From a virus, in the IMG/VR virus record IMGVR_UViG_3300037541_000280, positions 1 through 24,319 of that record: DNA of 24,319 bases; one strand, 5' to 3'. The position numbers were made by a program, and so were the translations under genes. Of this stretch, positions 1 through 6,986 are shown piece by piece; position 1 is the stretch's first letter, and the number at the start of each line of letters is the position of its first letter. Under the pieces are notes generated by a model. It was not told the origin of the DNA. It ran no database searches and saw nothing but the letters and a program-made list of their open reading frames with translations.

Positions 1-503
1 CCTTCTCTATCGCATATCGCCGCCATCGCTTCGCCCATGCGTCGCCACCAGCCATCGGTTCCGACAGACGCATATTGCCCGCTTGATCCTAGACACACTC
101 GCGGCCATTTGCTGCACAGCGTAACTAGACGCTCGATGCTTTCGTGCATGTGCCAAACCGGTGCGCCAAGTTCCTGTCGATGGAAATGCTTTCGCCATTC
201 GGACAATAGCTCGTCATTCTGGTTTTCCGTTCCGTCGATGACATCCGGGATAATGGCAAAATCGAACGCGGGATGCAAAGCCCACTCCCAAACCCATCGA
301 TAGTATCCGCCCCACGATTCAATCGGATGCCCCGATTTCCAGGCGGTGAAGGCTCCATTGTCGACACAAAAGCTTTGGCACACTTCAGCCGCCGCTGAAG
401 CGTCCTCGCTGCGAATCCATGGGACTAACGCATGTCGACCAGCCAAAAAACCAACAACATCTTGACGCGTCGCCCCGCACGGCGTCCCGTGATAATGCAC
501 CAT
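1..503 (-). CDS. TGT/DpdA-like protein, 3' end missing
   Basis: This gene starts at ATG 503 and runs off the window edge after 167 codons, so its C-terminus is not visible. A GGAGG Shine-Dalgarno sits about nine bases upstream, just after the helicase stop. The translation begins MVHYHGTPCG and contains VDNGAFTAWKSG, IIPDVIDGTENQND, VWHMHESIERL and RVCLGSSGQYASVGT. I recognise this pattern from phage proteins related to tRNA-guanine transglycosylase (the DpdA group), TIM-barrel enzymes that exchange a base for a 7-deazaguanine. That assignment rests on remembered motif resemblance, not a search. If correct, the substrate would be phage DNA and the role protection from restriction. No preQ0 synthesis gene is visible in the window, so precursor would have to come from the host or from genes further left. 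Otherwise it is a conserved phage protein of unknown function. Confidence 0.6.
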   Translation of the reverse strand, partial: MVHYHGTPCGATRQDVVGFLAGRHALVPWIRSEDASAAAEVCQSFCVDNGAFTAWKSGHPIESWGGYYRWVWEWALHPAFDFAIIPDVIDGTENQNDELLSEWRKHFHRQELGAPVWHMHESIERLVTLCSKWPRVCLGSSGQYASVGTDGWWRRMGEAMAAICDRE

Positions 504-521
504 TGCCCACGCCCTCCAAAG

Positions 522-2237
522 TTAAAACGGCACTTCGTCATACGCCCCGAACTCCGCCCCTTCGATCGGCTCAGCCGCCTTCGCGTCGAGCCTACCAATC
601 CACTCCGCCTCAGCCGGTTTCGGCCCCAGCATGTAGTTGGTAATCCGCCAGAATCGCCCCTCTTGGACCGCCTTGATGGCTGAACAATCCGCGAGCCCGC
701 CGGCGTTAGCAATCGCCAACGCGTTGTCAATCCCGACGGGATTGGCGTGTTCGCATCGCTTGCCCCACCAGGTCTTGGCCTTCTGCCCGTAAAACCCGTC
801 CCGCCAATCGTACTCGCCGATCCCGATGTACTCGCTAACGATTTGCGGCATCTCCGCGCCGTCTTCGGTAACTTCGTAGTCGACGCGTAGGCTAACGCTC
901 TGATCCTTCTTTTTGACGTGCTTGCTGTAGCGGATGCTGACCACGCTGAACAACGTCGGCTTAACCTGATCAACCAACGCGGGCGAGTCATCCGCCGAGG
1001 CGTCATGCCTTGCCTTCGGAATTGTGTCCTCACTGAATTCGTGCCCGCATTCCTCGCAGACTTTGGCCGCTAGCGGCGCTGGTGCCTTACATTCAGGACA
1101 CTTCTTTTCCGGTGCGGCGTGCGTACCCGATTTGCTTTTCGACACGCCATAATCATCCGCGTCTAGCGGACCATGACGACGCAAATTTTGGCCGAAGTCG
1201 AGAATCAAACAATCGCTTTTGCCATCGAACAGCCGCAAGCCACGGCCGCACATCTGCGCGAACAGCCCAGGCGAACACGTAGCCCGCAACACCGCGACAC
1301 AATCCACGCCTCTCGCATTAAAACCCGTGGTCAAGACGTCGCAATTGGCGATCCAGCGGAGTTGTCGAGTTTTGAACCGCTCAATGATATTAGCCCGCTC
1401 CAGTGGCAATGATTCGCCGGTTACAATGCCGACTCCATCGCCCGTAAGTTCGCGTATCTTCTCCGCGACTTTTTTTGTGTGATTGACGCCAGCACAAAAA
1501 ACAATGATTGATTCACGGCCAGCCGTCTTCGCGACAAGCTCAGCGACGGCCGATTGCGTCACGCCCTCGATATCGAATGCGGCCTCCATGTCCCGCTGGA
1601 CAAACTCGCCACGCTGAACGCGTATCGAGTCCGTCTCGATTTCTTCGCGGGCTCGGCAACTAACGATTGGCGATAGGTAGCCGTCCGCAATTAGCTTTGA
1701 AAGCTTGGCGTTGTAGGACACGCCGCCAAATATTTCATCCTTGCCGTACACTGCTCCCGTGCTGGTGCGATAGGGCGTTGCCGTCAGCCCAACGAGCCGC
1801 AGGTTAGGATTGCACTGGCCCAACGCGTCCAGGAATCGACGGTAGCCGCTCGTTTCATCCGGCCCGACAAGGTGCGCCTCGTCGACAATCACCAGCGACC
1901 GCGATCCGAATTCCGACGCACGATTGACAACCGATTGAATCCCCGCAAACACCACAGCGTGTTCTGTGTCGCGTTGACGCAAGCCAGCCGAGTAAATGCC
2001 CACATCGAGCGACGGAACGAGTGTACGTAGCTCTGACGCGTTCTGTTCGAGCAGTTCTTTCCGGTGGGCTAGGACGATCACGCGTCGCTTCAGTTCGACG
2101 ACACGCCTTGCCATTTCGGCAATGACGATTGACTTGCCCGAGCCAGTTGGCAGGACGATGACGGGCGCGGTTTTCGCCCGCTGTAGCCATCGCCATGTAT
2201 GTTCGATGGCTTCGTATTGGTAGTCGCGGAGTTTCAC
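522..2237 (-). CDS. SF2 DEAD/DEAH helicase with zinc finger
   Basis: A 571-aa superfamily 2 helicase of the COG1061 (SSL2-like) type. Visible motifs in order are motif I LPTGSGKS (residues 29-36), motif II DEAH (119-122), motif III TATP (152-155) and motif VI QMCGRGLR (328-335). The N-terminal RDYQYEAIEH resembles a Q-motif region. A zinc finger follows at C380, C383, C394 and C397, then a roughly 170-residue C-terminal region that I do not recognise. It should unwind or translocate on nucleic acid with ATP; replication or recombination is the likely setting given the neighbours. The start is GTG at 2237, overlapping the ParB-like stop as GTGA, so translation is probably coupled. The catalytic motifs look intact. 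The exact substrate is unknown. Confidence 0.93.
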   Translation of the reverse strand: MKLRDYQYEAIEHTWRWLQRAKTAPVIVLPTGSGKSIVIAEMARRVVELKRRVIVLAHRKELLEQNASELRTLVPSLDVGIYSAGLRQRDTEHAVVFAGIQSVVNRASEFGSRSLVIVDEAHLVGPDETSGYRRFLDALGQCNPNLRLVGLTATPYRTSTGAVYGKDEIFGGVSYNAKLSKLIADGYLSPIVSCRAREEIETDSIRVQRGEFVQRDMEAAFDIEGVTQSAVAELVAKTAGRESIIVFCAGVNHTKKVAEKIRELTGDGVGIVTGESLPLERANIIERFKTRQLRWIANCDVLTTGFNARGVDCVAVLRATCSPGLFAQMCGRGLRLFDGKSDCLILDFGQNLRRHGPLDADDYGVSKSKSGTHAAPEKKCPECKAPAPLAAKVCEECGHEFSEDTIPKARHDASADDSPALVDQVKPTLFSVVSIRYSKHVKKKDQSVSLRVDYEVTEDGAEMPQIVSEYIGIGEYDWRDGFYGQKAKTWWGKRCEHANPVGIDNALAIANAGGLADCSAIKAVQEGRFWRITNYMLGPKPAEAEWIGRLDAKAAEPIEGAEFGAYDEVPF

Positions 2238-3079
2238 ACTTCATCCTCCCGCACAAGCTCGATCTTCGATGCCGTGCCGTCAGGGTCGCGATCCATCGCG
2301 TCCAGGATGCGGCGCATCATCGCTCGTTCCGCTGGTGTCGATTCGATGATCCGTGTGAGTAATGTTTGCGTCCTTGATCGAATCAGCTTGTTAGCCCCAG
2401 CAGTCTTCAGCAACGCTTTCACGTCGCCGATGACATTCGATTCGACCGGCTTTGGAGTCTGTGGCTTTGGCGGTTCCTCAGCCTTCTTCGCGGCCACGAC
2501 TTCCTTCACGGCTTGCTTGCCACGCGCGACGATTGCGGCCTGCTTCTTCTTGTCAGGTTCAGCTTTGACGAGATTGGCCGCCGCCCCAAGCGTTACTGTG
2601 CCAGCATGAACGGCGGCTGTCACTTCAGGGGCGGCTTCGCGTTCCAATGCTTTCGCCCTTGCGACGGATGCCAGCGAAACATTAAGCGTTTCTGCTGCAT
2701 CTCTTCTCGTTTCTGTGGATGTCTCATTTGAGACTTCCACTTTTTCCTCAAACTGATTTGTTCCATGTCGCAACGTCGCCAGTCTGCTGGCAATCATCGC
2801 CCGCTGGCTTGTTGTCAGATGTCGCCGCTTCAGGTTGACACTGATGGCGAACGAGAACGGATCGTCGTCGTCAAACAACTCAGACGCATGGCACATGACG
2901 TCAATGCCAAGCTCTTGCATGGCTCGGACACGATGTCGGCCGTCGACGAGTTGCCCCTTCCAAAACGTCACAAAATCGCGAACTCCGTGCTCGGCAATGT
3001 TGGCCTTTAGTTCTTGGAAATCGTCTTCGGACATGGCCGGAAACAGGTCGCACGCTGGATGAATTTTGATTTCGGTCAC
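2234..3079 (-). CDS. ParB-like N-terminal domain protein
   Basis: A 281-aa protein whose first about 100 residues match the ParB/sulfiredoxin fold: FQELKANIAEHGVRD followed by GQLVDGRHRVRAMQELGIDV, which carries the nucleotide-binding DGRHR box. Residues about 85-150 contain a helix-turn-helix-like stretch (SQRAMIASRLATL, later TRRDAAETLNVSLASVARAK) typical of ParB DNA-binding regions. The middle is Ala/Lys/Pro-rich (KKAEEPPKPQTPKPVE) and looks like a flexible linker. The C-terminal about 60 residues are helical and of unknown role. ParB proteins bind DNA and CTP, and phage relatives often sit in replication or partition modules. No ParA is visible. The start is GTG 3079, overlapping the GHKL gene stop as GTGA. 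Whether it partitions, regulates or cuts DNA cannot be told from sequence. Confidence 0.85.
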   Translation of the reverse strand: MTEIKIHPACDLFPAMSEDDFQELKANIAEHGVRDFVTFWKGQLVDGRHRVRAMQELGIDVMCHASELFDDDDPFSFAISVNLKRRHLTTSQRAMIASRLATLRHGTNQFEEKVEVSNETSTETRRDAAETLNVSLASVARAKALEREAAPEVTAAVHAGTVTLGAAANLVKAEPDKKKQAAIVARGKQAVKEVVAAKKAEEPPKPQTPKPVESNVIGDVKALLKTAGANKLIRSRTQTLLTRIIESTPAERAMMRRILDAMDRDPDGTASKIELVREDEV

Positions 3080-4488
3080 TTCGTCACCTCGCTTGCCTTG
3101 AACAATTTGAGCGCCTTCGAAAACGATGTCAGAAAGTCGCCGCTGGAAAACAACCGTCTTTGGTTGGCTTCCGCCCGGTCGTCATATTCAGCCAGCAAAG
3201 CAACCACCATGCACGTCAACGCTAGGTGGTTGTTTTCATCCACCGCTGCTTTGACTGTCTCGTGGTTTGTGTCCAAGTGAATCTTGGCGGTACGTCCGTG
3301 CGTCGAGCAATCGCCGATCGTCACCCCGTCGCCTTCCTTAAAATGCAATACGATAGCCGATCGAGATTTTCCGCCCGTTGATCCGATGGCATCAACCGAT
3401 CCAGGAATCGAAGTGTCAAACGCCTTGGCGTTCCTGCGTCGACCTCCAGTTGCGGCAGGTTTCACGCTGCCGCTTGTCTGGCCTTTTTCGCCGGGTCGTC
3501 GCTCAATCACTTGTTGTTGCTGTAAGTTTTCGTTGATCAGTGTTTCGACTTGCGATCGTATTTGGTCGCAATGAACCACCCGTGCCATCTTGTCGGCTTT
3601 TTCCAGCAACGGCTTGATGCGTTCAAAGATCGGATCGGCCAGCACGTCAAGCCCGTTCAGTCCGTCCTTGTACGTGTTTGGCCGCCAACCTTCGCCTAGG
3701 TCGATGCGGCCCGTCATGCGGCTTGCGTTGTAGGTGCCGGTCCCGATGTCGGTCAGGCACAAGCACCGATGCCCATAGCACAACGCGAACTTCTCGAACG
3801 TTGCAGCCGCACCTTCTTGGCGAATGCCAATCCGGATCGTTACTTGTTTTCCGTTGACGTCAAATCGATCCTCGACGCATTCGCTCATCAACGGAATCGC
3901 AGCAGGCTGAATCGCGATACGTTGCCCTCGCACGACCGCGACGATTTGCAATCCCGAGTTTAGCGCCGGCATGAACGTTAGCCCGAGTTGCTTCCACGTC
4001 GCTTCCCGAGGCGTTGTCCTGTCCGGCAAGATCGGATCTAGAACGATGACCGTGCCGCTCGGTTCGCCAGAAGCGTCCCGCACCGATGGTGCCGCAATTC
4101 GCCAAGAGCCAGACTTTTCGAGTTGTGCCCAGTCCACGGACAAGCTTGACGCCTTGCCGTGATGGACGGTCTCGATCTGCATTCGATCCGATAGCCGGAT
4201 CGCCGCACCCTTGGCGCCAACTCCGTACATGCCGACAGCCATCTTGGCAGACTTGTGTCGATGCTCGGTGTGATTGCCAAGCTGCACAGCGGCGGTAATG
4301 TCACGCATCCCGTCGCCATCATCGCGAATCGTCAACCGCTTGCTTTGAATGATGATCTCGACGCGTTTGGCCCGTGCGTCGAACGAGTTGTCAATAAACT
4401 CGCTTAGGCACTGGTTCCATTCCATTTTCTGTTCGCGATAACTGGCCACTAGCGTCGTGCTAGGGGCAATCTCAATTGTTTCGTTCAC
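3076..4488 (-). CDS. GHKL-type ATPase (MORC/HSP90/MutL fold), unknown role
   Basis: A 470-aa protein with a clear GHKL ATPase domain in its first about 200 residues. The N box is SEFIDNSFDARAK (E30, N34), the G1 box is IRDDGDGM (residues 54-61), and GMYGVGAKGA (86-95) forms the ATP lid. The family includes HSP90, MutL, GyrB, histidine kinases and MORC proteins. No histidine-kinase dimerisation box or MutL endonuclease motif is visible. MORC-like or stand-alone GHKL ATPases are the nearest impression. After about residue 320 comes a Gln/Arg/Gly-rich linker (NLQQQQVIERR) and a C-terminal domain I do not recognise. The start is GTG 4488, coupled to the upstream stop as GTGA. The downstream neighbours are the ParB-like protein and the helicase. 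Function is unknown; DNA remodelling, replication control or host interaction are all possible. Confidence 0.85.
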   Translation of the reverse strand: MNETIEIAPSTTLVASYREQKMEWNQCLSEFIDNSFDARAKRVEIIIQSKRLTIRDDGDGMRDITAAVQLGNHTEHRHKSAKMAVGMYGVGAKGAAIRLSDRMQIETVHHGKASSLSVDWAQLEKSGSWRIAAPSVRDASGEPSGTVIVLDPILPDRTTPREATWKQLGLTFMPALNSGLQIVAVVRGQRIAIQPAAIPLMSECVEDRFDVNGKQVTIRIGIRQEGAAATFEKFALCYGHRCLCLTDIGTGTYNASRMTGRIDLGEGWRPNTYKDGLNGLDVLADPIFERIKPLLEKADKMARVVHCDQIRSQVETLINENLQQQQVIERRPGEKGQTSGSVKPAATGGRRRNAKAFDTSIPGSVDAIGSTGGKSRSAIVLHFKEGDGVTIGDCSTHGRTAKIHLDTNHETVKAAVDENNHLALTCMVVALLAEYDDRAEANQRRLFSSGDFLTSFSKALKLFKASEVTK

Positions 4489-4715
4489 GTTTCCAGCCCT
4501 CCCGTATAAACCGACAACGCGTTTTTTCCGGTCGCCTCCTTGATAGCCAACCCAAGCGTATCAACGATGCGATCAATTTCCTGACCGTCATCGCCGACTT
4601 CATCGCCATGCCAATCGTAAGCCCGTCCACAACACGCTCGAATTTTGTTGAGCGACTGCCAAGCATCGACCGCAGCCAACACCAGATTGCGTTGCTTTTG
4701 TTCTTCGTCGTTCAC
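4485..4715 (-). CDS. Small protein of unknown function (76 aa)
   Basis: A 76-aa acidic protein beginning MNDEEQKQRNLVLAAVDAWQ from GTG 4715. The start overlaps the previous stop as GTGA and its own stop overlaps the GHKL gene start the same way, which supports it as a real member of the cassette. It is mostly helical by eye, with CCGRAYDWHGDEVGDDGQEIDRIVD in the middle. I do not recognise a family. Its fixed place directly before the GHKL ATPase suggests a small partner or regulator, but that is only inference. Confidence 0.75.
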   Translation of the reverse strand: MNDEEQKQRNLVLAAVDAWQSLNKIRACCGRAYDWHGDEVGDDGQEIDRIVDTLGLAIKEATGKNALSVYTGGLET

Positions 4716-5062
4716 GTTCCCCGCTCCTCGCCAATAGCCCGTAAAAGCTCAAAAACCATCGCCGCCAACGTCCCTGTCGTCCCGGTCCAGCAGTTGCTCG
4801 GACCGTAACGCAACACCGCCTGACGCATCTCCGCCAATCGTTCGGCGGAGATTAATTCGCGTTTCGCATATTCAAACGCGATGATCCTCAGCATCATCAG
4901 ATGCTTTATCGATATCGTTGCCTTGCCGGCCTTGCGTTCTTCAACGTTTGGCGATGTCAACAGCGTCAGAAGGTTGATTCGCTCGGGCGTCAAATACTCG
5001 CGTAGCGTCTCGTCAATCGATTTATATTCGCCGATATCCTGCGATGTTGGATTGTCGCTCAC
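4712..5062 (-). CDS. Protein of unknown function (116 aa)
   Basis: A 116-aa mostly helical protein starting at GTG 5062, which overlaps the MazG-like stop as GTGA. It reads MSDNPTSQDIGEYKSIDETL at the N-terminus, followed by YLTPERINLLTLLTSP and a series of amphipathic helices (KHLMMLRIIAFEYAKRELIS, AERLAEMRQAVLRYG). It ends LLRAIGEERGT. No signal peptide, cysteine cluster or catalytic motif is visible. I do not recognise the family. The coupled starts on both sides make it a confident coding gene. Confidence 0.75.
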   Translation of the reverse strand: MSDNPTSQDIGEYKSIDETLREYLTPERINLLTLLTSPNVEERKAGKATISIKHLMMLRIIAFEYAKRELISAERLAEMRQAVLRYGPSNCWTGTTGTLAAMVFELLRAIGEERGT

Positions 5063-5580
5063 GCTCGCTTCCCTCCATGCCTATACGGCCGCGTCGCGTT
5101 GTAGGCGAGCTTTTCGCGGATCGTGGCCCACAGGTCGTGATTGTTCGCCTGTGCAATGCCGAAGCAATCGCTAGCAACTGTCCAGAAACGAAACTGATCG
5201 ATCGCTCCGTGAAGAAACAAGACGTTCTTCGAAATAGTATGAAAAACAGGCTGCGAAACTGGCTCGTCACACTCAATCCGATGCGCTCCCGCTGCGTCCG
5301 CAATGCGAATCAGCAGGTCGGCAAGCTCGACATAGAAACCTTCTGGCTTTGGCAACTTGCCCGCTAGCACCGCCTGCGGATCGGCGTACCAAGTGGCCAT
5401 TCGCTTCGCTCGATATTCCTCCCACGCCTCGGATACTTCGGCATGGAAATTGTTGATGATGTCTTCGAGCGGCCGATTGGCGATTCCGTCATCCCACCAT
5501 CCCTTCTCCACGGCCATGCCGTGGGCTACGCGGACGAGTGATTGCCAGTTGTCGACCTTCGCGATGTCTTCTGATGTCAC
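5059..5580 (-). CDS. MazG-like nucleotide pyrophosphohydrolase
   Basis: A 173-aa protein with the all-alpha NTP pyrophosphatase pattern: FHAEVSEAWEEYRAKR supplies the first metal-binding EXXE-type helix, and YVELADLLIRIADAAG supplies the second ELXD-type helix. The C-terminus KLAYNATRPYRHGGKRA matches the tail of phage MazG-like enzymes. The reaction would be hydrolysis of (d)NTPs to monophosphates, either housecleaning or pool adjustment. I chose GTG 5580 because a strong GGGAGG lies nine bases upstream. ATG 5610 would give ten more residues (MGFFFGRIES), but these are encoded by the poly-T of a terminator-like structure and that start has no Shine-Dalgarno. The gene therefore sits directly behind a possible attenuator. 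It is coupled by GTGA to the next gene. Confidence 0.85.
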   Translation of the reverse strand: MTSEDIAKVDNWQSLVRVAHGMAVEKGWWDDGIANRPLEDIINNFHAEVSEAWEEYRAKRMATWYADPQAVLAGKLPKPEGFYVELADLLIRIADAAGAHRIECDEPVSQPVFHTISKNVLFLHGAIDQFRFWTVASDCFGIAQANNHDLWATIREKLAYNATRPYRHGGKRA

Positions 5581-5595
5581 TGATTCGATCCTCCC

Positions 5596-5696
5596 AAAAA
5601 AAAATCCCATCCGCCGGCCTATCCAGGCATGACCGCGGCACCACGCCGACTACTGCCCCAAGCCGCTTACGCCAACGCTCGCGGCCGGCGGACGGG
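5596..5696 (-). terminator. Long-stem intrinsic terminator or attenuator
   Basis: On the minus strand the arm CCCGTCCGCCGGCC (5696 to 5683) pairs with GGCCGGCGGATGGG (5619 to 5606). This makes a 14-bp stem with one G-U pair, followed after one A by nine consecutive T (5604 to 5596). The loop is 63 nt and can itself fold: GGCGTG with CATGCC, or GCGGC with GCCGC. It begins six bases after the DUF3310 stop and ends three bases before the GGGAGG ribosome site of the MazG-like gene. It could be a plain terminator for the upstream genes or a leader that switches downstream expression. The arms and T-run are seen directly; regulation is inferred. Confidence 0.7.
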
Positions 5697-5701
5697 GTGA
5701 T

Positions 5702-6085
5702 TTATTTTTCCAACGTCTTGATAGCCCGTTCCAGATACCACGCCGCCTTCCGCAGGTCTTCCACCAACTCGCCCTTACGGCCAGCCCGGTAGAGATATTT
5801 CATCGCGTTGCCACGGCAACAAGCCACAAAGCCATCATCGCCGAGGGCGGCTTCGATCGCGTCGATACACTCGACCTTGCCTTGGTAATGCGACGGATGA
5901 TTGACCGGATCGCCTTGTGACTTGTCATCCTGCCATTGGTCGAGCGGCTTGAACTCAAGATTCCTCATAAGATCTGGACGACTAGCGCCGTACTTTGCAT
6001 TTGCGACGAATTTGAACAATCGGCTGTAAGTATCCGTCTCGCTATCCCAAATCCGCAATCCTCGCACCTGATACCGTTCCGCCAT
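5702..6085 (-). CDS. DUF3310 protein
   Basis: A 127-aa protein starting at ATG 6085, eight bases after a perfect AGGAGG. Residues about 68-127 carry the DUF3310 signature: VNHPSHYQGKVECIDAIEAA, then CRGNAMKYLYRAGRKG and EDLRKAAWYLERAI. The domain is widespread in phages, sometimes called nucleotide-kinase-like, with no firmly known reaction. The N-terminal part (YQVRGLRIWDSETDTYSRLF) is specific to this protein. The open frame continues upstream to 6454, but that stretch overlaps the two tRNA-like elements, has no conserved look, and is passed over by the strong ribosome site at 6085. A long-stem terminator follows immediately. Confidence 0.88.
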   Translation of the reverse strand: MAERYQVRGLRIWDSETDTYSRLFKFVANAKYGASRPDLMRNLEFKPLDQWQDDKSQGDPVNHPSHYQGKVECIDAIEAALGDDGFVACCRGNAMKYLYRAGRKGELVEDLRKAAWYLERAIKTLEK

Positions 6086-6125
6086 CGCGTTAGCCTCCTG
6101 TTTGAACAACCGACAACAACTCAAA

Positions 6126-6225
6126 TGATGCGGGCAGGATTCGAACCTGCATGTTACTGTCCTGCGTCGATCGCCACAGGCTTCACCGAGCCGTCGCCCT
6201 GCGTCTGCCGTTCCGCCACCGCATC
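6126..6225 (-). tRNA. tRNA-like element 2, class II-like, anticodon arm unresolved
   Basis: On the minus strand the acceptor stem is perfect: GATGCGG at the 5' end pairs with CCGCATC at the 3' end, followed by discriminator A with no encoded CCA. T8, G9 and a D-arm like that of tRNA-Leu (GCG, loop GAACGGCAGA, CGC) follow. The T-arm is canonical, GCAGG-TTCGAAT-CCTGC. The 50 nt between the D and T arms do not give a normal 5-bp, 7-nt anticodon arm in any register I tried. The best partial pairing is GGGC with GCCT around an oversized loop. It is therefore a tRNA-like gene, a tRNA with an odd insert, or a degenerate tRNA. The element is about 100 nt long. No amino acid is assigned. Confidence 0.5.
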
Positions 6226-6335
6226 GTAAGTGCCCGTCTTTCCGGGCTGTCACTTCGGCCACAATTTTGGGTTGCATACCCTGCCAAGCCGCTAGCGGGC
6301 TATCATCTCTAAGCCGTTGCCTTCTAGTTTCCGAA
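6226..6335 (-). other. Spacer between the two tRNA-like elements, with hairpins
   Basis: This 110-nt stretch has no supported gene. It contains a hairpin GCCCG-GAAAGA-CGGGC (6247 to 6232) directly before element 2 and a palindrome CCGCTAGCGG near 6298 to 6289. GGGT and ACCC can also pair around a 5-nt loop. These could be RNA processing signals, but nothing here is decisive. Confidence 0.4.
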
Positions 6336-6452
6336 TGATGCGTCCCGGATTTGAACCGGGTTTGCCCGAGTGTCTCTCCCCACAGACTGGGCGTTTCTCG
6401 TGCTCGGCTATCGTCTGTGACACCTAGCGTGTTCCCACCACGCCGCCGCATC
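6336..6452 (-). tRNA. tRNA-like element 1 with enlarged middle arm
   Basis: On the minus strand GATGCGG at the 5' end pairs with ACGCATC at the 3' end for six of seven positions (G7-A66 is a mismatch), followed by discriminator A and no CCA. The D-arm candidate is a perfect GCGTG/CACGC stem. The T-arm is canonical, CCCGG-TTCAAAT-CCGGG. In place of an anticodon arm there is a long helix: GTGTC pairs with GACAC and ACAGAC with GTCTGT, with a 7-nt bulge and a 25-nt cap. I found no register giving a normal anticodon loop. At 117 nt it is too long for an ordinary tRNA. It starts eight bases after the DUF669 stop. It may be a non-decoding tRNA mimic or a degenerate gene. Confidence 0.42.
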
Positions 6453-6459
6453 ATGCGTC

Positions 6460-6975
6460 CTACATGCCAAACGGATCGCCACCATCACCGCCAGCCGCTT
6501 CGACGAACACGGCGGGAACTTCACGCGACGCGTCATGCCACTTCTTGACGTTGTTGCGCAGTTCGCCAGTCTTGGTATCCGCCTTAATGGCAATAGTTGC
6601 CACGCACTCCCGGTCAACTAGGTCGCTAGGTCGCTCAGCCTTCATGATGCCGCACGCCAAGCAAATGGCCTTAAGTTGCTGTTTGGCAATCTCTCGCACT
6701 TGCGGCGAGGCGTGTTGCAGGTTCAAGTTTTCGTAGTGTCGACGGCCCTCGTATTCGCTTGGTTCAGCCACGGTTAGCGTGAACGCGAGCATGTTCGGAC
6801 CGGCCTTCGATGCTCGCGTTTCCGCTTTGCTGATCCGCAGTCGGTAGATGCCAGCCGGCAGCAAGTTCGACTTGACTTTTGCAGTGTCGAACCCACCATC
6901 CCCGAACACTTCGGAAAACATCGCCTCGCCGCTGTCCGTCGTCTTTTCGTCTTCGATCCAATCCGCTTCTGACAT
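6460..6975 (-). CDS. DUF669 protein, probable ssDNA-binding partner of Sak4
   Basis: A 171-aa protein with the DUF669 layout. An acidic N-terminus (MSEADWIEDEKTTDSGEAMF) leads into a beta-rich core: NLLPAGIYRLRISKAETRAS, then AFTLTVAEPSEYEGRRHYENLNL. Next is a helical part with KQQLKAICLACGIMKAERPSDLVDRECVATIAIK. It ends in GGDGGDPFGM, an acidic-glycine tail like those of single-stranded-DNA-binding proteins. DUF669 genes regularly follow Sak4-type ATPases in phages, as here with only 11 bases between. The likely job is to coat ssDNA during recombination or replication. The tail resembling SSB is seen; the ssDNA role is family knowledge plus context. Confidence 0.85.
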   Translation of the reverse strand: MSEADWIEDEKTTDSGEAMFSEVFGDGGFDTAKVKSNLLPAGIYRLRISKAETRASKAGPNMLAFTLTVAEPSEYEGRRHYENLNLQHASPQVREIAKQQLKAICLACGIMKAERPSDLVDRECVATIAIKADTKTGELRNNVKKWHDASREVPAVFVEAAGGDGGDPFGM

Positions 6976-6986
6976 TTCATCACTCC

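Noticed and set aside
425-1033. Minus-strand 202-aa frame inside the helicase gene
   Set aside because: Out-of-frame Arg/Ser-rich shadow of the helicase C-terminus.
6086-6454. Extension of the DUF3310 frame to 250 aa
   Set aside because: The extra part covers both tRNA-like elements, looks non-conserved, and a strong AGGAGG sets the start at 6085.
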